Below, piece after piece: positions 9,494 to 16,434 of a stretch of 40,353 nucleotides of DNA. Numbering within the stretch: position 1 is the stretch's first letter; every line of letters begins with the position of its first letter. The stretch is taken from positions 1-40,353 of the forward strand of contig SIBK01000042.1 of NCBI GenBank assembly GCA_009695205.1, in the 5' to 3' direction. The position numbers and the translations under genes are program-made. Source of the DNA: Pedosphaera sp. (GTDB taxonomy: Bacteria; Verrucomicrobiota; Verrucomicrobiia; Limisphaerales; UBA9464). The notes under the pieces are model-generated. The model had not been told where the DNA came from, ran no database searches, and was given only the letters and a program-made list of their open reading frames with translations.

Positions 9494-9967
9494 ATGAATG
9501 AATTTCTCCGCAGCTCTACGCCTCCGCGTGATACCTGTGCGAAGTTCGCGCTCAACATTTCGATTCGCCTCGGCGTGTTGTTGTTCTGGAGCGCTCTGAG
9601 TGGAGAACTCGGAGCTCAACCCGCACCGCACTTACGTCTCGGCGGTATCCAGTCCACGAACCATCCGGTGATCGGGCCGGCGCAACAGCTTCACTTTTTC
9701 CTCGAGGGTGTAGGAACCACTGGCCTGGTCCAATTCGAGTCGGCTTCCGATCTAGGACTCGACCCCGTCTGGACACCCCGCAGCGCGGTTCACGCGTCCG
9801 TGTTGGCGGGTGGAACATCGCCCTATCCGTTGGTGTTTTCTCCGGGCGACTCACCGCACCCAGGCGATTGCCCGGCATCCGGCGCCGGGAAAATTTCCCA
9901 AACTGCTCGGGGGCGTCGCTTATGGTGTGGACGAACAAAGCGCTTTCATCCCCGAATACATCGCTGA
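9494..9967 (+). CDS. Unknown secreted protein, segment 1 (5' part of a probably frameshifted gene)
   Basis: From the ATG at 9494 this frame encodes a signal-peptide-like N-terminus (IRLGVLLFWSALSGELGAQ) followed by LRLGGIQSTNHPVIG and a beta-rich stretch QLHFFLEGVGTTGLVQFES, similar to the short modules found in many secreted Verrucomicrobia proteins. The frame is open further upstream into the tRNA, but that cannot be coding. After about residue 120 the sequence loses protein-like character (GRRLWCGRTKRFHPRIHR) and stops at 9967, while the +1 frame becomes protein-like from about 9860. I read this as the first of three pieces of one gene ending at 11776. The family is not recognised. Confidence 0.55.
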   Translation: MNEFLRSSTPPRDTCAKFALNISIRLGVLLFWSALSGELGAQPAPHLRLGGIQSTNHPVIGPAQQLHFFLEGVGTTGLVQFESASDLGLDPVWTPRSAVHASVLAGGTSPYPLVFSPGDSPHPGDCPASGAGKISQTARGRRLWCGRTKRFHPRIHR

Positions 9968-10502
9968 ACGGATTCGAACAGCAAGCGACCTTGCCCGATC
10001 CAACAACGCGGTTCAGACCGTATCGCCGGCGAATTCAGTCGGTCCCCACGTTCTCACGCCGTTTCATTTCTGGCCCAATGTCATCGATTTGACGCTCGTT
10101 CATTCGTTGGATCCGCCGCTATATGCGCGCATCGCTGCGGAAGTCCTCGCGCGGGATCCGAGGCGGGCTCTCCTGGAGTCGGATTGGCTGGCCAGCATTG
10201 CAAAGGGGCATCGCCTGTTTCTCGCTCGGGATTTCGTTTTGTCGGTTCAGCTTGGTGCCGTGTCGTGGTCGGAGGTTCATTACGCATTCGTCATCAATTT
10301 GGACGCGCCGTCCGTGCTCGAACTCCAGGTTCATGGGCTTGAGGCGGAAGGTGTCGAGACCTGCACGACCCCCGGACGGATGTGGTCCGCGACCTCTTTG
10401 CGAGAGTCGATCAACTCGCGCCCGGAGAGGTGTGGTGCCTCTGCCTTCGAGGTAATCACCGGCGTTCTTTCTACCAGGCTGTCGTCATTGACAAGATTGT
10501 AA
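9810..10502 (+). CDS. Unknown secreted protein, segment 2 (middle piece, shifted frame)
   Basis: This frame is protein-like from about 9880 (KFPKLLGGVAYGVDEQ) to about 10375 (LELQVHGLEAEGVETC). It includes IPEYIAERIRTASDLA, LTPFHFWPNVIDLTLVH and LARDFVLSVQLGAVSWSEVHY, with third-position G/C typical of the neighbours. The start listed here is only the first in-frame ATG, lies inside segment 1, and is probably not a real initiation site. The last 40 residues (INSRPERCGAS onward) look non-coding, while segment 3, which returns to the frame of segment 1, takes over near 10380. The simplest reading is the middle of one gene bounded by a frameshift near 9840-9890 and a compensating one near 10365-10385, where a CCCCC run lies. 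Confidence 0.5.
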   Translation: MEHRPIRWCFLRATHRTQAIARHPAPGKFPKLLGGVAYGVDEQSAFIPEYIAERIRTASDLARSNNAVQTVSPANSVGPHVLTPFHFWPNVIDLTLVHSLDPPLYARIAAEVLARDPRRALLESDWLASIAKGHRLFLARDFVLSVQLGAVSWSEVHYAFVINLDAPSVLELQVHGLEAEGVETCTTPGRMWSATSLRESINSRPERCGASAFEVITGVLSTRLSSLTRL

Positions 10503-11776
10503 GTGACGTCGGCACCCAACTTCACCTGATACAAATGCATCAGTCGTGCGGAGGCCAGGGCGCGGGTCCGCCCCCCACCGAGGACCCACCGCCCGAAGAA
10601 GAGCCACCCTTCGAGGAGCCGCCCGTGACGGGTGAGAAACCGGGTCAGGAAGGCCAGCAGCGGCAATTCCCAGCGCTTCAGAACGAGCGCCAGAAGATTC
10701 AGCAACTGCTCGGCCAGGCCGAGGAGTCGGTTCGACAGATGCAGTCCAAGCATAATCACGACAACGAATTGCTCCGAAACATTAGCTACGTCTGGATCGA
10801 TGGCGTTCGGTTCGAGAATCCGTGCATTCAGGAAATCTATGACCGGTATGCACCGCAGGTGGCTGTGTTGCGGAAGCAAATCGCGGAACTCGAAGTTCAA
10901 GGAGGCGCTTGCGCTCAATCGGCGGCGAACGCTCGGCGTGGCGCATCCCCTCCGCTTCGAGTGCTGCTTTCGAAATCGAATATCTGGGTTAACGTCGTCC
11001 AGGGATTTGGACCATGGTCGAATCTCACTGGGGATTGCCTCTTTCCCATCTTCCCAGGGGGCGCTCCGGATGACATCCAGGGACTCAACGTGGATCGCTT
11101 TTCCGCCGCGATCATCCGGTCCATGCAGCAGGGCTCGAGTTGGGACGCCGCTGTCGCCGCCGCCCTCGCGGATCCAAAAAATAATTCGTACGGGCAGATC
11201 GCATCACCCAACAGTTTCATTTACGCCGCGCTCAAGGTTTGGGCTCAATGTCTGCGGCGCCTGTACGAGGCGAAATTTGCGCTGGCCCTCAAGCAGTATT
11301 TCGCGGAGCTATCCGACCCAGGCCGGGCCTCGATGATCGCTATCCTGTTAGATTGCGACCGGGATTTTACTCCCGCTCAACGAATGGAATTGGCGGCTCT
11401 ACTCGATTTGCTGATGAAGGCGGCGGCCAAAGAGGACCTACTCTTGGCGCAGGTCGCCGCCCTCGAGAACCAGATCAATACCGTTCTACTCCGGCAGTTT
11501 CAGGCCGAGGAAAAAAAATGCCAGGAAGAGTCGGCCGCCCGGATCCGAGTTTTCCAGAACATCGCTCTCATCCTCAAAGCGGCATTGGTCGAAGCGGCCA
11601 CACCGGGGGTGCCCGGTTCGACGCCGTCCTATCCGGTTGTCGGTCCCGATGCCGGTCGCGCTGCGTTCTGTGAGGCGCTTCGGCAGTTGTTGGGCTTCCC
11701 GTCGGTCCAAAACTGTCCCGGGCTCAAAGCCTATGTGATGAGCTTAATCGAGGGGACCTGCGGCCCTCCGCGTTGA
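10382..11776 (+). CDS. Unknown protein, segment 3 (C-terminal part, coiled-coil and proline/glutamate-rich linker)
   Basis: This frame gives 464 residues. It begins YQAVVIDKIVSDVGTQLHLIQ, followed by a P/E-rich linker (about 60-88), a coiled-coil-like stretch (LQNERQKIQQLLGQAEESVRQM), and a mostly helical region with many alanines (DAAVAAALADPKNN, ALKQYFAELSDPGRASM). A second helical part is LLLAQVAALENQINTVLLRQF, and there are several cysteines near the end (FCEALRQLLGF, NCPG, EGTCGPPR). I do not recognise the family. The first codon here is GTG, and the upstream homology-like signal comes from segment 2, so it may be translated only as part of a full-length gene in an unbroken relative. Its stop lies inside the left arm of the hairpin at 11771-11805. 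Confidence 0.65.
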   Translation: MVRDLFARVDQLAPGEVWCLCLRGNHRRSFYQAVVIDKIVSDVGTQLHLIQMHQSCGGQGAGPPPTEDPPPEEEPPFEEPPVTGEKPGQEGQQRQFPALQNERQKIQQLLGQAEESVRQMQSKHNHDNELLRNISYVWIDGVRFENPCIQEIYDRYAPQVAVLRKQIAELEVQGGACAQSAANARRGASPPLRVLLSKSNIWVNVVQGFGPWSNLTGDCLFPIFPGGAPDDIQGLNVDRFSAAIIRSMQQGSSWDAAVAAALADPKNNSYGQIASPNSFIYAALKVWAQCLRRLYEAKFALALKQYFAELSDPGRASMIAILLDCDRDFTPAQRMELAALLDLLMKAAAKEDLLLAQVAALENQINTVLLRQFQAEEKKCQEESAARIRVFQNIALILKAALVEAATPGVPGSTPSYPVVGPDAGRAAFCEALRQLLGFPSVQNCPGLKAYVMSLIEGTCGPPR

Positions 11777-11809
11777 GAAAGCATCAAACTGTTTCTTTCG
11801 CAACGTTTC
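11771..11809 (+). terminator. Candidate intrinsic terminator after the unknown secreted gene
   Basis: The sequence CGTTGaGAAAG (11771-11781) pairs with CTTTCgCAACG (11795-11805) as two 5-bp stems separated by one A-G mismatch, with a 13-base loop. TTTCTTC follows. The stop codon of the upstream gene (TGA, 11774-11776) lies within the left arm. The weak T tract makes it only a moderate terminator, but the inverted repeat is unlikely to be chance. Confidence 0.5.
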
Positions 11810-11811
11810 TT

Positions 11812-11835
11812 CGGGCAAGCTCTCGCCCGCAAGAG
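11812..11835 (+). promoter_or_regulatory. Small hairpin and weak ribosome binding site just before valS
   Basis: CGGGC (11812-11816) pairs with GCCCG (11825-11829) around an 8-base loop, ending 7 bases before the valS ATG. The only SD-like purines, AAGAG (11831-11835), could alternatively pair with CTCT at 11820-11823. The two pairings exclude each other. A role in valS control is speculative. Confidence 0.3.
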
Positions 11836-11836
11836 A

Positions 11837-14548
11837 ATGAGTGAACTTTCAAAAGCGTACGAACCCCAGGCGGTCGAAGAGAAATGGTACCAGTTCTGGC
11901 TGGATCAGAAATGCTTTGTGGCAGATCCGGACCGAGTTGGCCCGGCCCGGCCCGCCTATTCCATCGTCATCCCGCCTCCCAACGTAACGGGTGTCCTGAC
12001 CTTGGGACACGTGCTCAACAACACCATTCAGGACATCCTGGCGCGGAAAGCCCGGATGGATGGGAAAGAGGTGTTGTGGTTGCCAGGCACCGACCATGCA
12101 GGCATCGCCACCCAGACAGTGGTCGAGCGCACGCTAAAGAAAACCGGTGAGATTCGGCACCGCGACGATTTGGGACGGGACAAATTCCTGGAGAAGGTTT
12201 GGCAGTGGAAGGAAAAGCACGGCGGAATCATCATCCAGCAGCTGAAGAAGCTGGGAGCATCCTGCGATTGGACCCGCGAGCGGTTCACCATGGATCCCGC
12301 CTATTCGAAGTGTGTGCAGCAAGTGTTTGTGGACCTGTATCGCAAAGGTCTCATCTACCGCGGCAAACGCATGGTTAACTGGTGTCCGGCATCGTTGACC
12401 GCCCTGTCGGATGAAGAGGTCGAGATGAAGGAGCAGAAGGGCTTCTTGTATTATTTCCGAGTTCAGGTGGCCGAGCAACCGGGCACGTGGTTGACGATTG
12501 CGACGACGCGGCCGGAAACAATTCCGGGCGACACAGCAGTGGCGGTGAATCCGAAAGATCCGCGGTATGCGGCGTTGATCGGCAAGCATGTGTTGCGCCC
12601 ATTGCCTGCGGAGCTGCCTGAGGCACAAAAACGGATTCCAATTGTGGGCGATGCTCAGGTTGATTTTGAGTTTGGGACGGGGGTGTTGAAGGTGACGCCC
12701 GCGCATGACAAGGCCGACTTCGAGATCGGCCAGCGGCACCAGCTCGCGGTGGTCGACATCTTGAATCCGGACGGCGTGTTGAACGAGCAGGCGGGAGGGG
12801 ATCTGCGGGGATTGGACCGGTTCGCCGGCCGAAAGGTTGCCATCGAGAAACTTCGGGAACTTGGGGTTCTTGAGAAGGAGGAGCCGTACGTGAACAACGT
12901 CGGATTCAGCGAACGCGCCGGCGTGCCCGTCGAGCCTCGATTGAGTGAGCAATGGTTCCTTAAATACCCGTCGACGGGGGCATCGACGGCTGTGGTGGCG
13001 GATGGCCGGATGAACTTTTTTCCCGAACGTTGGGCAAAGGTTTATGGCCATTGGATGGGCGGACTGCAGGATTGGTGCATCAGCCGCCAGCTCTGGTGGG
13101 GGCATCGCGTGCCGGTGTGGTATCATCGCACCGATGGGCGTCTTCACGTTGGCCTCGAAGCGCCTGCGGACCCCGACCAGTGGACCCAGGATAATGACGT
13201 CCTCGATACGTGGTTCAGTTCCTGGTTGTGGCCATTTGCGACGATGGGCTGGCCGGAGAAAACAGAGACACTCCGGAAGTTTTATCCCACCACAGACCTC
13301 GTGACGGGGCCTGACATTATTTTCTTCTGGGTGGCCCGGATGATCATGGCCGGATATGAATTCATGGGGGAGATGCCATTCCGCAATGTGTATTTTACCG
13401 GAATCATACGCGACAAACAGGGGCGAAAAATGTCGAAGTCGCTTGGCAACTCACCCGACCCCCTGGACCTAATTGCGAAGTACGGGGCCGATGCCCTCCG
13501 GTTTGGTGTGATGCGTGCCGCTCCCCTCGGGCAGGACATTTTGTTTGATGAGCAAACTGTCGAGCTGGGCCGCAACTTCTGCAACAAACTATGGAATGCG
13601 TGCCGGTTTCGACAGATGCAGGGCGGGACGATGGAGGACGAGATCGAGCCGGGACTGCTGACATCCGACGACAAATGGATTCTGCTCAGGCTCGATCAAG
13701 CAATCGGCGAGGTGACGCGGGCGTTTGCTGAATACCGGTTTAGTGAAGCCACCGGGGTGTTGTATCGATTTTTCTGGAGCGAGTACTGTGACTGGTATGT
13801 GGAGGCAAGCAAACCGGCGCTCGCCGGTCGCGGTGCGGAGGGTGACGATACGGCATCGGCCCAACTGGCCGCCAACAAACGGGCGGTGATTGATTTCGTG
13901 TTAGGCAACACCCTTCGTCTGTTCCATCCGTTCCTCCCATTTATCACCGAGGAATTGTGGCACGGACTCGGCTTTTCGAATGAGATGCCGCCCGAGCGCG
14001 GGGGTACGACGATTATGGTCACCGCCTGGCCCCGGTGCTTCACGACGGAAGAGCGTGACTATTTTGAGCTCGGCGACGCGGCGGACCAATTGGCGACGGC
14101 CCGGTTTGAGCTGGTAACCCTGGGTCGCAATCTCAAAGCACAGTTCAATCTGCCTTCCAGTAAGCGGGTCCCGTTCATCCTGCGCCCCGCTGGAGCCGTC
14201 TCTCCAGCGGAGTCGGAGGTCATGAAGTGCCTGCTCAATGCCGAGGCATTGGAGGTGGTGGCGGGTCAGTGGACCCCGGACAAGGGCACACCCATGGTGA
14301 CGAATGCCGTGGGTGAACTATTCCTTCCACTTGCAGGACTCGTCGACGCGACCGCTGAAAGAGCACGACTGACGAAGGAACTCGAGAAGACCCAGGTCGA
14401 GGTTACGAAGGTTCGCGAGAAGCTCGCCAACCCCGGATTTGTAAACAAAGTTCCTCCGGCAGTTCTAGCGGATCATAAGCAACGACTCGTGGATTGGGAG
14501 GCGAAGGAAAATCAGATCCGCGCTTCGCTGGCGAATTTGCCGGTTTGA
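11837..14548 (+). CDS. valS: Valyl-tRNA synthetase
   Basis: The 903-residue cytoplasmic class I synthetase attaches valine to tRNA-Val. The N-terminus AYEPQAVEEKWYQFW and the motif PPPNVTGVLTLGHVLNNT are diagnostic for ValRS. The HIGH-type signature reads TLGH (55-58), with Thr in place of the first His. GTDHAGIATQ, the CP1 editing domain (TIATTRPETIPGDTAVAVNP), the VTGPDIIFFWVARM block, and a perfect KMSKS (531-535) follow. The anticodon-binding domain (FCNKLWNACRF) is present, and so is the C-terminal coiled-coil arm typical of ValRS (about 830-900, LTKELEKTQVEVTKVREKL). The length is normal. The long open frames on the opposite strand here are shadows. It is probably transcribed alone, since unrelated genes flank it. 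Confidence 0.97.
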   Translation: MSELSKAYEPQAVEEKWYQFWLDQKCFVADPDRVGPARPAYSIVIPPPNVTGVLTLGHVLNNTIQDILARKARMDGKEVLWLPGTDHAGIATQTVVERTLKKTGEIRHRDDLGRDKFLEKVWQWKEKHGGIIIQQLKKLGASCDWTRERFTMDPAYSKCVQQVFVDLYRKGLIYRGKRMVNWCPASLTALSDEEVEMKEQKGFLYYFRVQVAEQPGTWLTIATTRPETIPGDTAVAVNPKDPRYAALIGKHVLRPLPAELPEAQKRIPIVGDAQVDFEFGTGVLKVTPAHDKADFEIGQRHQLAVVDILNPDGVLNEQAGGDLRGLDRFAGRKVAIEKLRELGVLEKEEPYVNNVGFSERAGVPVEPRLSEQWFLKYPSTGASTAVVADGRMNFFPERWAKVYGHWMGGLQDWCISRQLWWGHRVPVWYHRTDGRLHVGLEAPADPDQWTQDNDVLDTWFSSWLWPFATMGWPEKTETLRKFYPTTDLVTGPDIIFFWVARMIMAGYEFMGEMPFRNVYFTGIIRDKQGRKMSKSLGNSPDPLDLIAKYGADALRFGVMRAAPLGQDILFDEQTVELGRNFCNKLWNACRFRQMQGGTMEDEIEPGLLTSDDKWILLRLDQAIGEVTRAFAEYRFSEATGVLYRFFWSEYCDWYVEASKPALAGRGAEGDDTASAQLAANKRAVIDFVLGNTLRLFHPFLPFITEELWHGLGFSNEMPPERGGTTIMVTAWPRCFTTEERDYFELGDAADQLATARFELVTLGRNLKAQFNLPSSKRVPFILRPAGAVSPAESEVMKCLLNAEALEVVAGQWTPDKGTPMVTNAVGELFLPLAGLVDATAERARLTKELEKTQVEVTKVREKLANPGFVNKVPPAVLADHKQRLVDWEAKENQIRASLANLPV

Positions 14549-14951
14549 GATCCGTAATTCTCATTTGCGGTCAACTTCGTGGGGTAGACTTCCGAATAAA
14601 GGGGTCAAGCCCGGAATTGTGAATGTTATTCATTTGCGAAATTGGCAGCCCCTTGTTCCATCTACTCAAGGCGCTTTTTCAACTCTGACACGATAGCCCA
14701 TGGCGGGAGCCATGGGACCGTGCTCTCAATAAGTCCAAGCCCCGCCAGAGGCGACAGAGAAAGAGTACGGCAACCTGCAGCGCAAATCTCCGTCGCCCCT
14801 CCGGAGCTTGAGAGCGTGCGTGTCGAGACCCACGGCTGGCGCCCTGAGCTATTTTCCTGCGGCGCTCCGCGCCTTATGAGTGCATGCTTACTAACAACTT
14901 CGGGATGCGCCCGGCTTGATGGGTCGACACACTTTTCCGTTTCTGGCGTAG
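14549..14951. other. Gene-free 400-base stretch after valS with hairpins and repeat-like words
   Basis: No convincing gene occurs here. From the left, an ATTCTCATTTGCG / ATTCATTTGCG near-repeat brackets the words AATAAAGGGGTCAAGCCC and TGAATgttATTCA (14568-14640). These are reminiscent of sequences around REP-associated (RAYT) elements. A block of hairpins (14697-14873, listed separately) follows. The region separates valS from the cyclase-kinase gene and must hold the latter's promoter, which I cannot identify. Confidence 0.45.
14697..14873. repeat. Hairpin-rich putative dispersed non-coding repeat
   Basis: A perfect 8-bp stem CCCATGGC / GCCATGGG with a GGGA loop (14697-14716) opens the block. 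The self-complementary CTCCGGAG follows near 14801. The words CCCACGGCTGGCGCC and CTGAGCTATTTTCCTGC lead to GGCGC-TCC-GCGCC (14861-14873). From memory, words such as GGCTGGCGCCCTGAGCTATTT recur many times between genes in Planctomycetes and Verrucomicrobia genomes. Only one copy is present in this window, so repetition here is inferred. Confidence 0.4.
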
Positions 14952-16172
14952 ATGGCCTGTGGTAACCTGGCGGAGCGTATGGACCTGCAAATTCCATTGG
15001 GCCACCGGGCGCAAATTGAGGCGTTTCAACGTAGGCACCGCGTCGGGTTGGTGACGCTGTTGTTTGCCGATATTGTAGGTTCGACTCAAATCAAACAGCA
15101 ACTGGGCGATCGCGAGGGCGTGGCGCTTATTCAGCGGCATCATGCGTTGGTGCGCGAAATCCTCGGTCGGTTCCCGGAAGGCGAAGAGATCAGCACCGCT
15201 GGAGACTCTATCTTCCTGGTCTTCGCCAAGCCGTCGGAAGCGGCTAAATTTGCGCTGTTGCTGCAAATGCGACTGGGAGCCATGACGAAAGAAATCGGTC
15301 GGCCTGTTTTGGACCGGATTGGCATCCATTTCGGCGAAGTGGTGATCGAAGACGCGGAAGGCTCGTCCAACCCCAGGGATTTATATGGTCTGCAAGTGGA
15401 TACGTGTGCGCGGGTGATGTCGTTGGGACTGGCCAATCAAATCCTGATGACGCGTTTTGTATTCGATAATGCGCGGCAAGTGTTGAGGGGACAGGACGTC
15501 GAGGGTGTGGGCCTGCTTTCGTGGCTGAACCATGGGCCGTATCGTTTGAAAGGCGTCGAGGAACCGCTTGAAGTCTGCGAACTGGGCGAGGCGGGTCAGG
15601 GAGCACTGACGCAACCGACCCATTGGGAGAAGGCACACCGGCATGTAACCGATGAGAGTGAACCGGTGCTGGGCTGGCGGCCCGCACTGGAACTGAGGGT
15701 TCCGGGAACAGAATGGATCTTGGAAAAGAAGCTGGGCGAAAGCGGTTTCGGCGAGGTGTGGTTGGGCCGGCATGAGAAGCTCAAGGATCGGCGCGTGTTC
15801 AAGTTTTGTTTTCGGGCGGATCGCGTGCGCTCGTTGAAGCGCGAGGTGACACTGTTTCGAGTGTTAAAAGAAAAGGTGGGCCATCATCCGAACATCGTCG
15901 GTATCCAGGAGGTGTTTTTTAATGAGCCGCCGTATTACATCGTGATGGATTACGCGGAGGTCGTCGACGTCGGAGCATGGTGCGAGCGGGAAGGGTTTGA
16001 GAAGATCCTGGTGGCGACGCGACTGGAGATCGTGGCGCAGGTGGCGGAGGCGCTGCAAGCGGCGCACGAGGCTGGCGTGATCCATCGGGATGTGAAGCCG
16101 AGCAACATCCTTGTTTCAGATTCGAAATTAAAAAAGTTCGGAATCGACCCCTCTCATTTTTGGCGCGGTTGA
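14952..16172 (+). CDS. Class III nucleotidyl cyclase-Ser/Thr protein kinase fusion, 3' truncated
   Basis: The first 200 residues form a class III cyclase domain: LLFADIVGST with metal Asp40, STAGDSIFLVF with Asp85, and GLQVDTCARVMS. In that last motif the usual Asn of V-N-x-x-x-R is Asp, while the Arg is kept. A linker (GPYRLKGVEEPLEVCELGE) leads to a Hanks-type kinase: LGESGFGEVWLG loop, FKFCF with the beta-3 Lys, YYIVMDYAEV hinge, and HRDVKPSNIL catalytic loop. Right after the catalytic loop the kinase stops. No DFG, APE or C-lobe follows, and the last 17 residues (SKLKKFGIDPSHFWRG) are encoded by the antisense of an ECF sigma gene. The kinase half must be inactive, though the cyclase could still work. 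The start at 14952 is uncertain; an ATG at 14979 is an alternative. Confidence 0.82.
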   Translation: MACGNLAERMDLQIPLGHRAQIEAFQRRHRVGLVTLLFADIVGSTQIKQQLGDREGVALIQRHHALVREILGRFPEGEEISTAGDSIFLVFAKPSEAAKFALLLQMRLGAMTKEIGRPVLDRIGIHFGEVVIEDAEGSSNPRDLYGLQVDTCARVMSLGLANQILMTRFVFDNARQVLRGQDVEGVGLLSWLNHGPYRLKGVEEPLEVCELGEAGQGALTQPTHWEKAHRHVTDESEPVLGWRPALELRVPGTEWILEKKLGESGFGEVWLGRHEKLKDRRVFKFCFRADRVRSLKREVTLFRVLKEKVGHHPNIVGIQEVFFNEPPYYIVMDYAEVVDVGAWCEREGFEKILVATRLEIVAQVAEALQAAHEAGVIHRDVKPSNILVSDSKLKKFGIDPSHFWRG

Positions 16173-16398
16173 TCCCATTTGTCTCAAGAAGCTTGGCGAA
16201 AAATGCCTGCGTGAAGTCTTCTGCGGCTTCCGGCGAATGCCCATGCCTCTGAACACAGCAATACAGTGGATGCCAATAGGTTTCACACAGACGGGAGAGC
16301 GCCGCATGAGCATCCGGAGAATCTGGGCTCTGGGCCGATAGCACAACGCTCCAATACGTGGTGCGAAACACGTTGTTTCTGCTTTCTAACGATTCCAT
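16114..16398 (-). pseudogene. ECF-type RNA polymerase sigma factor, N-terminal fragment
   Basis: On the minus strand, from an ATG at 16398, about 95 residues match the N-terminal half of the large PVC-type ECF sigma factors. Visible are TTYWSVVLSAQSPDSPDAHAA, LCETYWHPLYCCVQRHGHSPE, AAEDFTQAFFAKLL, and RGRFRTFLISNLK. Intact relatives continue with region 2-4 helices that recognise promoters. Here the homology ends at Lys95 (16114), and the frame runs on into antisense of the kinase gene (to 15919), giving an unrelated tail. It therefore lacks region 4 and should be non-functional. It lies 36 bases downstream of the DUF1080 gene on the same strand. Such sigma factors are often paired with protein kinases in this phylum, which fits the neighbouring kinase fragment. 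Confidence 0.8.
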
Positions 16399-16434
16399 TA
16401 TGGCGGGCGGTAATGTTTTTCGTCGGTTTAAACC

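Noticed and set aside
12134..13147. 337-codon open frame antisense to valS
   Set aside because: It lies fully within a certain synthetase gene. Long antisense frames are expected in high-GC coding DNA, and its sequence has no protein-like pattern.
14568..14640. Possible RAYT transposase remnant
   Set aside because: Only a few REP-like words are present and no transposase coding sequence remains, so I did not call a mobile element.
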